DNA of 12,204 bases from Caldilineaceae bacterium (GTDB taxonomy: Bacteria; Chloroflexota; Anaerolineae; Caldilineales; Caldilineaceae). Positions 1-7,125 of this stretch are shown in pieces. The stretch is from the NCBI GenBank assembly GCA_019637645.1, contig JAHBVH010000124.1:1-12204 (forward strand). Reading direction: 5' to 3'. The notes beneath the pieces were generated by a model that was given only the letters and a program-made list of their open reading frames with translations, was not told the DNA's origin and did not search any database. Numbering within the stretch: the first letter of the stretch is position 1; every line of letters begins with the position of its first letter. A program made the position numbers and the translations under genes.

Positions 1-22
1 TCCCCATACCTTTCTAATAACC

Positions 23-117
23 AATAATCAATGACTAATGGTTAATGGCTAATTTCGCTAGCAGCGTGACTTCCCTCCCATTGAAAATTAGCAATTAGCC
101 ATTGATGATTGATTATT
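23..117. repeat. Large imperfect inverted repeat downstream of the capsid-like gene
   Basis: Two 33-base AT-rich arms, 23-55 and 85-117, are reverse complements at 28 of 33 positions by hand alignment, including an unbroken 10-base outer stretch (AATAATCAAT). They enclose a 29-base loop containing GCTAGC. Each arm is built from variants of a short ATTAGCC/ATTGATT-like word, so the element may derive from degenerate short tandem repeats. It lies just past the stop codon of the minus-strand gene at 128-1480 and could act as its transcript end or as an mRNA 3' stabiliser. No clean U-run follows on the minus strand, so a classical terminator is not claimed. Nothing else is seen in bases 1-127. 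Confidence 0.7.
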
Positions 118-127
118 CCTTCTCCTA

Positions 128-1480
128 CTATCCCACCGTCACCGGACTCTCACACGCCCCGATCAGCGTCGGGCAGTAGAGATTCTCCACCTTCAACCAC
201 AGGTGGCGCGCCGTAGCCAAGGCCCCAATGCAGATCTTGGTTGTTCCCTGCACACAGGTATCCCCAACCCGATGCAGGTCGATGAATACACCGCGTTCTT
301 CGATCTCCGTCCGCCAATTGTTCTCACAGATCCCCGGCATCCCATCACTCATCATGTCCATCCGGGCAATGCGATCAAAGGGATCGTTGGGCAGCATGGT
401 CAAGTAATTGTCGATGGCATCCACAAAGAGGGCATAGGTCGGGTTGTTGTCAATCGTGCGCGGCCCAAACCACAGGGTATTCGGTTCAACCGCGCGACTC
501 TCTTTCATATCAAACTCTACCCCGCTGGGATACAGTTCGACATGGCGCATCATGCGAAAATCCTTCAAGCGTTGGCGCGCCGCTGGGTCGTCATCACAGC
601 CGTCACAGGGACGCATGCATGCCGCCGTGCTCGCCAAACATTTGCTCTGTCCCCAGGCGGTGAAGGCTTCCCAATCGGTGATGTCACCGCGACAGACCCC
701 CTCCGTGCGGATCTTCTCAATCCACATATCATCCAGGAACTCCGCCAGGTTCAAGCCTTCAGGCACATCCAGGGTCACGCCCCACACGTCGATAGTTTGT
801 CCTGCTATGGTGACATCATCGGCGGTCGGCTCGGCCAACCCCGTCAACACCGCCCAATCAATCACGGTCGCCTTATTAAATTCGTCGGCGCAAGCATTCC
901 CCGCCACCGGCGACCAACCGTTTTCGATCTGGTTCAAAATGCCGTCGATCTGCCAAGGACTGCTGTAGTCACCGTTAACCACCGTATCCACCACCAGCCG
1001 TCCCAAGGCATCCCATACGCCCTTGAGGGCAAAGCGCACCATGTCCAATGCCCAGGGCCGCGCATAGTCCAATTCCCCATTCGGCCCAAAGATCGTCACC
1101 TCATTGCGTGCCAGGCCCCGCTGTCGACAGAAGTGGGTCAACAAGTCGCGCCACTCGATCACCTGCGTATCTAACCCAATGCAGCGCATATTGGGCGCAA
1201 ACATTTCGCAGGCGTCGATCACCGTCTTCACCACTGGATTCCGACAGCCATCCGGCACACACGGCGCACAACTCGCCTGATCCGTAATCTCGTGCCGCAC
1301 AGCCGTAATCGCCGGGGCTACCGTCCCATCTGGCCAGCCCCCGAAATAGATCGGCATGTTCTGAAAAATCTGATCGCCAGGACAGCGCTTCGATAAATTC
1401 GTAATCGGAAACGCACAATCCCGATTCAACACCCCCGCCGACCGAATATCCACCCCATCAATTTCAACCACTGTACTCAT
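128..1480 (-). CDS. Cysteine-rich protein, possible HK97-fold phage capsid-like protein
   Basis: A 450-residue protein with no signal peptide or membrane segment. The start is supported by AAAGGA eight to ten bases upstream of the ATG. I do not recognise it with certainty. Residues 143-190 form a long helix running into VVNGDYSSPW, then IDGILNQI. This resembles the spine helix plus the nGD...GIL element of HK97-type major capsid proteins. Residues 313-345 (VELYPSGVEFD, then NTLWFGP) and the beta-rich C-terminus (390-433, with GVFIDLHRVGD and ARHLWLKV) also fit a capsid P-domain/A-domain pattern. It has 19 cysteines, clustered as CAPCVPDGC (71-79) and CMRPCDGC (288-295), which is unusual for a cytosolic capsid and could mean metal binding or disulfides. 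No portal, terminase or tail gene is visible, although the next gene downstream lies outside the window. Alternatives are an encapsulin-like shell protein or an unrelated family. The ORF itself is certain; the function is weakly supported. Confidence 0.45.
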   Translation of the reverse strand: MSTVVEIDGVDIRSAGVLNRDCAFPITNLSKRCPGDQIFQNMPIYFGGWPDGTVAPAITAVRHEITDQASCAPCVPDGCRNPVVKTVIDACEMFAPNMRCIGLDTQVIEWRDLLTHFCRQRGLARNEVTIFGPNGELDYARPWALDMVRFALKGVWDALGRLVVDTVVNGDYSSPWQIDGILNQIENGWSPVAGNACADEFNKATVIDWAVLTGLAEPTADDVTIAGQTIDVWGVTLDVPEGLNLAEFLDDMWIEKIRTEGVCRGDITDWEAFTAWGQSKCLASTAACMRPCDGCDDDPAARQRLKDFRMMRHVELYPSGVEFDMKESRAVEPNTLWFGPRTIDNNPTYALFVDAIDNYLTMLPNDPFDRIARMDMMSDGMPGICENNWRTEIEERGVFIDLHRVGDTCVQGTTKICIGALATARHLWLKVENLYCPTLIGACESPVTVG

Positions 1481-1503
1481 GTTCTTTGTCCTTTACCCTC
1501 TGT

Positions 1504-1597
1504 CCTACCGCGGTAGATACGCAAAATCTTGCGTATCTACTGTCCTCTGCCCTACCGCGGTAAATACGCAAAATCTTGCGTATCTACTGTCCTCTGT
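1504..1597. repeat. Two tandem 47-bp hairpin repeats
   Basis: Units 1504-1550 and 1551-1597 are identical except at two positions (G1516 versus A1563, C1550 versus T1597). Each contains CCGCGG and then a hairpin with arms GTAGATACGCAA and TTGCGTATCTAC around the loop AATC. In unit 1 (1513-1524 with 1529-1540) the 12-bp stem is perfect. In unit 2 (1560-1571 with 1576-1587) there is one mismatch. The last base of unit 2 is part of the M19 gene's stop codon. The pair fills most of the gap between the M19 gene and the capsid-like gene. There is no U-run, so it looks like a REP-type dispersed palindrome rather than a terminator. It may still stabilise or terminate the M19 mRNA. Confidence 0.85.
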
Positions 1598-2691
1598 CAC
1601 GCTGGCAGCACCTGTCGTAACACCCGCACATAATTGCCGCCCATGATCTTGGCCGTATCCGTGGCAGAAAACCCCGCGTTGAGCAAGCCATAGGTCACCC
1701 ACGGCAGGGCAGCACTGTTAAAATGGGTGCCGATCCCGACCGCGTCAATCCCCATCACATCGACGGCATAGCGAATAAAGCGCACGGTCTCGTCCACTTC
1801 CTGGCGGGGAACAGCGTGCAGGGGGCCAGCCCCCGTGGGCGGAGCACCGGTTGGGCGACTGATCGGCGGCATCAACCCCAAAACCCCGCCAGCTTGCGCC
1901 AAGGCGCGCATCACTGCATCGGGCATGTCGCGCAGCGAACCGGTGAGGGCACGCGGATTAGAATGCGAAGCGATCACAGGCCGGGGCGACACCGCAATCA
2001 CATCAAGCGAACAGGGGTCATTGAGGTGCGAAATATCGACCAAGATGCCACAGGCGTTCATCTCCTGGATCAGCCGCACGCCCAGCGCGGTGAGCTTGCC
2101 ACCGGAACGCGTTTCATCGTAACCATCATAGCCCAGTTCACGGCCAGAAATGGCTAGGGTAATATGGCGCAAGCCCAGCCGCGCAAACATGCGTAGCACA
2201 CCGGGGCTATCACCAAACCAAACACTGCTGTTCAGCCCCATGAGCAGCCCGACTTTGCCCGTGGCCTGGGCCGTGTCCAGATCGGCCACCCGTTGAATCA
2301 ACTGGACTTGATCCGGATTGGCTTCCACGTTACCGAGGAAGCGGTCGAGGATGGCCAGCACCAATTGTGTGGGATGGCGGACGCCCCAGCCCAGAAACAT
2401 GGTTTCGTCTTCGCGGCCCGTACGTTCAGCGACTTGGGCCAGCCAATCGCCACGGTAGTTGGGATCATACCAGACGGGCCCACCTTTACAGAGAACGACG
2501 TGCAATCCCCATTCCTTGAACTTTACAAAGTCGCCACGGCAGGTTTCGTCGTGGCGGCGGCCTAGGTCCACATTTTCCAACACAAAGCGGGGGTGGGTCA
2601 GGTTTAGGCCGATCATGTCGCCAATGGCATGGGCGCGATGAAAGGGCCAGACCTGTTCGGCAATCGCGGTCAGGGTAATCAGATCAGACAT
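1597..2691 (-). CDS. M19 (membrane/renal) dipeptidase-like protein with an altered metal site
   Basis: This 364-residue protein has the length and TIM-barrel landmarks of peptidase family M19, metal-dependent dipeptidases that accept D-residues at the C-terminal position. Landmarks are DISHLND (219-225), ASHSNPRAL (241-249), LRDMPD (253-258), VGIGTHFN (318-325) and NYVRVL (353-358). The His of DISH (222) and of ASHS (243), two conserved ligands, are kept. Others are not: the N-terminal H-x-D motif is not intact (HAIGD at 21-25), the bridging Glu position reads GLNSS (152-156), and the usual G-x-D-F-D near the C-terminus reads GTHFN, with His for Asp. The enzyme may bind metal differently or have lost peptidase activity. 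There is no signal peptide, so it is cytosolic. The Shine-Dalgarno is poor. It is transcribed divergently from the PhyH gene from a promoter at 2808-2836. Confidence 0.85.
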   Translation of the reverse strand: MSDLITLTAIAEQVWPFHRAHAIGDMIGLNLTHPRFVLENVDLGRRHDETCRGDFVKFKEWGLHVVLCKGGPVWYDPNYRGDWLAQVAERTGREDETMFLGWGVRHPTQLVLAILDRFLGNVEANPDQVQLIQRVADLDTAQATGKVGLLMGLNSSVWFGDSPGVLRMFARLGLRHITLAISGRELGYDGYDETRSGGKLTALGVRLIQEMNACGILVDISHLNDPCSLDVIAVSPRPVIASHSNPRALTGSLRDMPDAVMRALAQAGGVLGLMPPISRPTGAPPTGAGPLHAVPRQEVDETVRFIRYAVDVMGIDAVGIGTHFNSAALPWVTYGLLNAGFSATDTAKIMGGNYVRVLRQVLPA

Positions 2692-2698
2692 AGTAAGT

Positions 2699-2722
2699 AT
2701 GCTTGGGTGAGTGTGCTTGGGT
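2699..2722 (-). repeat. Direct repeat in the 5' leader of the M19-like gene
   Basis: TGCTTGGGT occurs at 2700-2708 and again at 2714-2722 (ACCCAAGCA on the coding strand), 14 bases apart. It lies immediately upstream of the M19 start codon, in a leader that has no convincing Shine-Dalgarno sequence. It could be a paired protein-binding site or chance, and no function is claimed. Confidence 0.4.
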
Positions 2723-2807
2723 TAGCGAGCAAAGGGTGTTGATAGAAAAGCCTTGGCGGTCAGGTTGATCAGGATACCCTTGGCAGACACTGCCGCCGGT
2801 GGGAGCA

Positions 2808-2836
2808 ATCTTACTGTGGCCGGTGATCTTTGTCAA
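2808..2836 (-). promoter_or_regulatory. Predicted promoter of the M19-like gene
   Basis: On the minus strand TTGACA (2831-2836) is separated by 17 bases from TAAGAT (2808-2813), a perfect -35 and a 4/6 match to the -10 consensus. Transcription would start near 2800, giving a leader of about 110 bases. That leader holds a small hairpin (GGCAG, ACA, CTGCC) and the direct repeat near the start codon. Confidence 0.55.
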
Positions 2837-2890
2837 GTTATCCCGAAAAACGGGTTCAATGGCGGTTGGGCCTGCGTCGCTTCTGGAAAA

Positions 2891-2912
2891 ATTGTCAATG
2901 AAAATTGACAAT
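2891..2912. promoter_or_regulatory. Operator-like perfect palindrome upstream of the PhyH gene
   Basis: ATTGTCAAT (2891-2899), spacer GAAA, and ATTGACAAT (2904-2912) form a perfect 9-bp dyad. It ends three bases before the -35 box of the PhyH promoter. The size and position fit a dimeric regulator such as a GntR-family protein. The GntR-type fusion encoded at 3738-5804 is the obvious local candidate, but the link is inferred from proximity only. Confidence 0.6.
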
Positions 2913-2915
2913 GAT

Positions 2916-2945
2916 TTGACGATGGTCGGTTAGCCCTCTTATAAT
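2916..2945 (+). promoter_or_regulatory. Predicted promoter of the PhyH-family gene
   Basis: TTGACG (2916-2921), an 18-base spacer and a perfect TATAAT (2940-2945) make a strong sigma-70-type promoter. It would start transcription near 2952, about 40 bases before the ATG at 2991. A palindrome directly upstream suggests control by a DNA-binding protein. Confidence 0.75.
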
Positions 2946-2990
2946 GCACCCACCGACTAGACAGCCTACGCTGCAAAAGGAAGCGACCCA

Positions 2991-3701
2991 ATGATTACCG
3001 CTAGGGAAAAAGACTTTTTTCTTGAATATGGCTATCTGCATGTCCCCGGGGTCTTGACCGGAGATCTACTGGCCTTGATCCAGGCCGAGTTTGACCGGGT
3101 TTGGGAGCTAGAAAAGCCCAAGGTCAATCAACATCGCTTGCTCAAATACCAAGCTTTTATCGATCTGATCGAGCATCCACCAATCGTGGAACGACAACGC
3201 GCCATCTTTGGGCAACAGCTCCAACTACTCCAGTATGATCTTCTGCGCCAAGAGCCGGGCAGCACCTTTCCCGAACGCTACTGGCATCGCGATTTTGTCT
3301 TCCCTGGCGACCGCCCCCTCGCCATCAACACCATCCTCATGCTCAACGAAATGAGCGCAGCCCGTGGGCCGACGCGTGTGATTCCCAAGAGCCACCGCGG
3401 GGAAGCGCTCCCCCCCGCGGACAAGTTGAAACAACCACTACCCGGCGAGGTGGCGATCTATGCTGCGCCTGGCGATGCGGTCTTTATCAACAGCGCCATT
3501 TGGCACACGGGGGGACGCAATACGACCGCCGGTCTCCGTCGCGGCATCTATCTCTATTATGGCTATTGGTGGCTCAAACGCTATGAGGCAGAAACGGCCT
3601 TGCCCTGGCAGGCCCTGGCAGAGGCATCGGAACAGCGCCTACGGTTATTGGGGATAAAGATGCCCGATCGTGACCTTCACCAATACGAGCCAATGCGGTG
3701 A
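2991..3701 (+). CDS. Phytanoyl-CoA dioxygenase (PhyH) family oxygenase
   Basis: This 236-residue protein has the single double-stranded beta-helix domain of Fe(II)/2-oxoglutarate-dependent oxygenases of the PhyH family. The iron triad is visible as YWHRDF (His99, Asp101) and the distal SAIWHTGGRN (His172). GLRRGIYLYYGY supplies an Arg at 183/184 suited to binding 2-oxoglutarate. GPTRVIPKSHR (126-136) is the typical loop before the distal strands. The family hydroxylates small molecules, and the substrate cannot be read from the sequence. The start is supported by AAAGGAAG seven bases upstream and a strong promoter with an adjoining palindrome. It is the only plus-strand gene here and converges on the GntR-propeller gene with a 36-base gap that shows no clear terminator. 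It may act on a compound imported by the neighbouring transporter, but this is inference. Confidence 0.92.
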   Translation: MITAREKDFFLEYGYLHVPGVLTGDLLALIQAEFDRVWELEKPKVNQHRLLKYQAFIDLIEHPPIVERQRAIFGQQLQLLQYDLLRQEPGSTFPERYWHRDFVFPGDRPLAINTILMLNEMSAARGPTRVIPKSHRGEALPPADKLKQPLPGEVAIYAAPGDAVFINSAIWHTGGRNTTAGLRRGIYLYYGYWWLKRYEAETALPWQALAEASEQRLRLLGIKMPDRDLHQYEPMR

Positions 3702-3737
3702 AGAGCCGAAATCCGGCCTTGGTTACCATCGCATCGC

Positions 3738-5804
3738 CTAGCAAATGCCAGCAAGCAGATCGCTGGCGCGGGCATTGGGGTGGGCCAACCGAAAGGCATA
3801 CAGCGCGGCCTGGTGGAGAATAAAACGGAAGCGAATCGGCTGGGTCGTCAGCGCACGTAGGTCAGGTTGGGTGCGCCACGCAATCAGTTGATAGATCGTG
3901 CTACCGGCAAAGGGCAGGGCATCGTCGCGGGTAAAGCCAGCGATGGGGTTGCCTGCGGCGTCGAGGACTTCGGTCAGCAAATAGCCACCCGGGTTGACCA
4001 CCGCATTGACCAACAGATGGGTTTGGTCGCCACAGGTCAAGACCGTGGTGGTCACGGCGCCTTCTTCGGCATCGGCCTCCAAGGCAACAAAGCGATCCAC
4101 CGTCAGTGTCGCGAGCCCCATTTGATAGGCCGGTTCGCGGCGGCTGTGGAGCGGTGCGACAGCACCAGCATAGTAGAACCAGAGTTCATTGCCCATGACG
4201 ATCGGACTCGTCGCCCGCGACACGCTTTGTTGGTCAAAGGCACCCGGCACACCAGGCATGAGCAAGGGTTGGCGCTCGCCCACACGCCGCCAAGTGACAC
4301 CATCCCGGCTACAGGCCAGTTGTAATTCAGTGGTACCCGCCTCACGGCGATGGACCCACAGCAGGCCCAAGGTCAACATACCATAGCGAAAAGGCGTCAA
4401 GCCGACCAGCTCGGCGTCGGCAGGATCGGCGTCGTCGGTGGTTAAGATCGGGCGGTGGCCGGTCCAATGGCGGAGATCATAGCTTTCCATTCGCCCAATG
4501 GTGGCATTGGCGCGGGCGCGTAGCGGGATGCGGTAGTAGGCCGCAATGCGATTGGCGTCGGGCTCGGGTAGACAATAGAGCAAGTCGCCCACGGGTGCTT
4601 CTTCATTGAGGGTAACCGGCTTATCCGTAGCTGGCTTCCATTGTAGGCCATCAGACGAGGTAGCAACGCCCACGCCCAGGGAATGTAGCCCCGCACCCAC
4701 ATAGACCATGTGATAGACCGGCGGTTGCTGAGCCGCAACGGGCGGCAGAATCGTGGCCGAGGTGACATCGCCTTGGAGCAAATTACCCCACGACCAGAGC
4801 AAGTTGTTATCCCCAGAACCCTCAAATTCCACCAGGCCCAGCGCGGGTTTGCGCCAGTGAATGCCATCCAACGAGGTGGCATAGCAAAGGGCAAATAACT
4901 CTTCGCGCGGGGAAAGTTGTTGCCAGCCGTGATACCAAAGCTGGTAGATCATCTGCTCCCGATCATAGAGGACCGTTGCCGCGGGCAAGACTCCGTCACC
5001 TTCCCAAGGATAATCGGCCTTGAGCACCGGGTTGTGCGGATAGCGGTGGGCAGGTGTCACGCGCCGAGTCAGGTGATGTAGTTCGGCGATCTCTTCATCA
5101 TCGACAAATAAAAAGACCCGCGCCTGTTCGGGTGGTCGGCTCGTCAACAGATGGGCGCGCATAGCCCGTTGCGCGCCATCGACATCGGCCGCGCCAAGCG
5201 CCGCCACAATCTGTTCCGCGGTCTCGACCATGTGCCGGTCAGCCGGGCGGGCGTTGGTCAGGGTGAAGCCCAAGGCAGAAACGCCAATGGCCTCTTGGAT
5301 CAACCGTTTAAAATAGCTGAAGGTGGGATTATGCACGGCCTGGAGCAAGGCATCATGAAAGGCTTGATCCTGATCCCCAATGGGCAGCCCCGCGGCCATG
5401 CGACGGCGCATCTCCGCCACCAGGGCCGCTAAGTCGGCTAGCTCGGTCGCGGTTACCCGTTGGGCGATAAAGGTCAACGCGCCAATCTCCAACGCAGCAC
5501 GCACTTCGAGCAAACTGCGCGTTTGGGTGGATGTAGGGGGCATGGCGCGCAGTTGCTGTTCGACCAGATCCGTGTCAAACTCGCGCAGAAAGATACCACG
5601 ATTGGGCGCTTTGACCAACAGCCCTTCGGCCACCAACAGTTGAAGCGCTTCCCGCACAACCGTGCGGCTCACCCCCAACAGTTCGGTGAGTTGGCGCTCC
5701 GAGGGCAATTGTACGCCTGGTAGAAACTGTTGGTCGATAATAAATTGTTTGAGCGCCCGCGCCGCCTGATCTGGCAGGGTCGCCCGCGTTAACGGTTGCA
5801 GCAT
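3738..5804 (-). CDS. GntR/FCD transcription regulator fused to a glycosidase-like five-bladed beta-propeller
   Basis: One unbroken 688-residue frame holds two normally separate proteins. Residues 1-75 are a GntR winged helix (LPSERQLTELLGVSRTVVREAL at 33-54). Residues 95-222 are the all-helical FCD ligand domain (DQAFHDALL at 145-153, MRAHL at 215-219). One of the usual FCD metal histidines seems replaced (the TAEQI region). From about 229 the sequence becomes a GH32/GH43-type propeller that also appears as stand-alone proteins: FVDDEEIAELHHLTRRV, HNPVLKADYPWEG (257-269), and blade repeats with S-x-D-G-x-x-W-like cores at 311-317, 383-389, 441-447 and 499-505. It ends in the usual C-terminal beta-sandwich (about 567-673, with GFTRDD and RFRFIL). 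The propeller may sense a sugar-bearing ligand or act on it. There is no signal peptide, so it is cytosolic. It is the last gene of the operon, 131 bases after the PLP enzyme gene, and has a poor Shine-Dalgarno. Confidence 0.9.
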   Translation of the reverse strand: MLQPLTRATLPDQAARALKQFIIDQQFLPGVQLPSERQLTELLGVSRTVVREALQLLVAEGLLVKAPNRGIFLREFDTDLVEQQLRAMPPTSTQTRSLLEVRAALEIGALTFIAQRVTATELADLAALVAEMRRRMAAGLPIGDQDQAFHDALLQAVHNPTFSYFKRLIQEAIGVSALGFTLTNARPADRHMVETAEQIVAALGAADVDGAQRAMRAHLLTSRPPEQARVFLFVDDEEIAELHHLTRRVTPAHRYPHNPVLKADYPWEGDGVLPAATVLYDREQMIYQLWYHGWQQLSPREELFALCYATSLDGIHWRKPALGLVEFEGSGDNNLLWSWGNLLQGDVTSATILPPVAAQQPPVYHMVYVGAGLHSLGVGVATSSDGLQWKPATDKPVTLNEEAPVGDLLYCLPEPDANRIAAYYRIPLRARANATIGRMESYDLRHWTGHRPILTTDDADPADAELVGLTPFRYGMLTLGLLWVHRREAGTTELQLACSRDGVTWRRVGERQPLLMPGVPGAFDQQSVSRATSPIVMGNELWFYYAGAVAPLHSRREPAYQMGLATLTVDRFVALEADAEEGAVTTTVLTCGDQTHLLVNAVVNPGGYLLTEVLDAAGNPIAGFTRDDALPFAGSTIYQLIAWRTQPDLRALTTQPIRFRFILHQAALYAFRLAHPNARASDLLAGIC

Positions 5805-5845
5805 CTTGCCACTAAATTGTTAGCTAGCGCAGCTTTAACGCCCTT

Positions 5846-5926
5846 CAAACCTGACAGAATCTTGCGTTGGCGGCTGTGGGAACCACAGCGCCAACCAGAT
5901 GACAAGGTTTGGTAATCCTGTCAGGT
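5846..5926. repeat. Nested hairpins between the PLP-enzyme and GntR-propeller genes
   Basis: ACCTGACAG (5849-5857) pairs with CTGTCAGGT (5918-5926). Inside lies a GC-rich hairpin, GTTGGCGGCTGTGG (5866-5879) with CCACAGCGCCAAC (5883-5895), which has one bulged base and a three-base loop. CAAACCT (5846-5852) can alternatively pair with AGGTTTG (5905-5911), so two outer folds compete. No U-run follows. The structure occupies most of the 131-base gap and could adjust expression of the downstream regulator, or be a REP-like repeat. Confidence 0.7.
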
Positions 5927-5935
5927 CTTTTATGG

Positions 5936-7099
5936 TTAATAGCCACTTTTTTGGATCCGCTGGATGCCACTGACCAGGCGGTCGATCTCTTCATCGGTGT
6001 TAAACACGTGGGTCGAAATCCGCACCATGGCGGTGTCCTGTTCGAGCGGCGAAGCGAGAATACGTTCATGCTCTAATAGACTAGCACAGAGCCCTGCCGA
6101 AGTAAAGCCCGGCACGGAGACCGTCACAATGCCCGACGACTTGGCATAGGGCAACGGTGTTTCTAAGACAACCCCCGGCAACGCGACCAACGCGGCTTTC
6201 ATCCGATCGGTGTAGGCTTCAATGGCCGTAAAGACATTCTCCCACCCAATCGCTTGCCAGAGGTCCAAGGCTTTGCCAAAACCGCCTTGATCGGCCAGAT
6301 TACGCGTACCAAATTCAAAGCGTTTGGCTTCGTCCAGCAAAGTCAAGCCGCCGACTTGGTCGAAGTCTTTCTGCGAATGGGAGCCGATCCAGCTGGGCTT
6401 CACCCACTCAATACGGTCCCGCCGGATATAACAGCCACCCGTGCCTTGGGGGGCCATGATGTATTTATGACCACTAAAGGTATAGAAATCGCAATCGAGC
6501 GCTTGGAGATCAACGGGGATGGCACCATAGGATTGCGCCCCGTCCCAGAGCACGGGAATATCATGTTGATGGGCCAAGGCGGTCATCGCTTGGGCGGGCA
6601 GCCGATGGCCTGTCCGCCGCGAGACATGGCTTAAACTCAGCAGGCGCGTCCGGCCATCCATGAGGCTTTCTAGCTCGTCCAACATCTGTTCGTCATCTTC
6701 GTGGACTTTGAGAAAGCGCAATTGGACACCATAGCGCTTGATCAGATTATACCAGGGAATGCGATTTCCTGGATGTTCATGTGTACTTAAAATCAGATTA
6801 TCGCCCGGCTGCCAATCGATCCCCGTCGCGATCACATTGATCCCGATGGTTGTATTTTCGGTTAGGATGATTTCATCCGCGGTGACATTCAGACTTTGCG
6901 CTACTTTGGCGCGCGTCTCTTCCAAAATTTCGAGCATCTTGCTATAGATGCCCGGGATCGCGGGGCCTTGACTATAAAAGCGCGTTAGGCGAACCACTTC
7001 CTCGATGACCGGATCAGGTTTGGGCGAGAAACCACTCGTCTGAAAGTAGGCATAGTTTTCTACAGCCGGGGTTAGCCGGCGAATATCGGCAACATTCAT
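5936..7099 (-). CDS. Class V aminotransferase-fold PLP enzyme (isopenicillin-N-epimerase/cysteine-desulfurase superfamily)
   Basis: A 387-residue protein of normal family length. FSGHKYIMAPQGTGG places the PLP-binding lysine at 212. WDGAQSYG gives the pyridine-nitrogen Asp186 and Gln189. THEHPGNR (106-113) holds the ring-stacking His (107 or 109), and FEFGTRN (261-267) is the conserved phosphate/substrate segment. TENTTIGINVI (80-90) is the usual N-terminal PLP-phosphate region. The C-terminal segment at 320-330 (KSSGIVTVSVP) lacks the catalytic cysteine of desulfurases, so an epimerase, lyase or transaminase role is more likely than sulfur transfer. The start is supported by AAGGAA six bases upstream of the ATG. 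It follows the solute-binding-protein gene after an 88-base gap filled by a hairpin. It probably acts in the cytosol on an amino compound brought in by the transporter (inference). Confidence 0.88.
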   Translation of the reverse strand: MNVADIRRLTPAVENYAYFQTSGFSPKPDPVIEEVVRLTRFYSQGPAIPGIYSKMLEILEETRAKVAQSLNVTADEIILTENTTIGINVIATGIDWQPGDNLILSTHEHPGNRIPWYNLIKRYGVQLRFLKVHEDDEQMLDELESLMDGRTRLLSLSHVSRRTGHRLPAQAMTALAHQHDIPVLWDGAQSYGAIPVDLQALDCDFYTFSGHKYIMAPQGTGGCYIRRDRIEWVKPSWIGSHSQKDFDQVGGLTLLDEAKRFEFGTRNLADQGGFGKALDLWQAIGWENVFTAIEAYTDRMKAALVALPGVVLETPLPYAKSSGIVTVSVPGFTSAGLCASLLEHERILASPLEQDTAMVRISTHVFNTDEEIDRLVSGIQRIQKSGY

Positions 7100-7125
7100 A
7101 GGTTTTCCTTGACAAGCAGTTGGTT

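Noticed and set aside
203..1174. Long plus-strand open frame (323 residues) inside the capsid-like gene
   Set aside because: Antisense shadow: its product is rich in His, Arg and Pro with no family features, and there is no ribosome binding site. The minus-strand frame has a good Shine-Dalgarno and protein-like composition.
1504..1597. CRISPR array
   Set aside because: Only two adjoining units with no distinct spacers between them and no cas gene. Each unit is a hairpin repeat.
2684..2911. Small minus-strand gene (75 residues) between the M19-like and PhyH genes
   Set aside because: It has no ribosome binding site, no protein-like features, and overlaps the promoters and palindrome of the divergent region.
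3702..3737. Bidirectional terminator in the gap between the PhyH and GntR-propeller genes
   Set aside because: Only a 4-bp GCCG/CGGC stem with no U-run on either strand is present, too weak to call.
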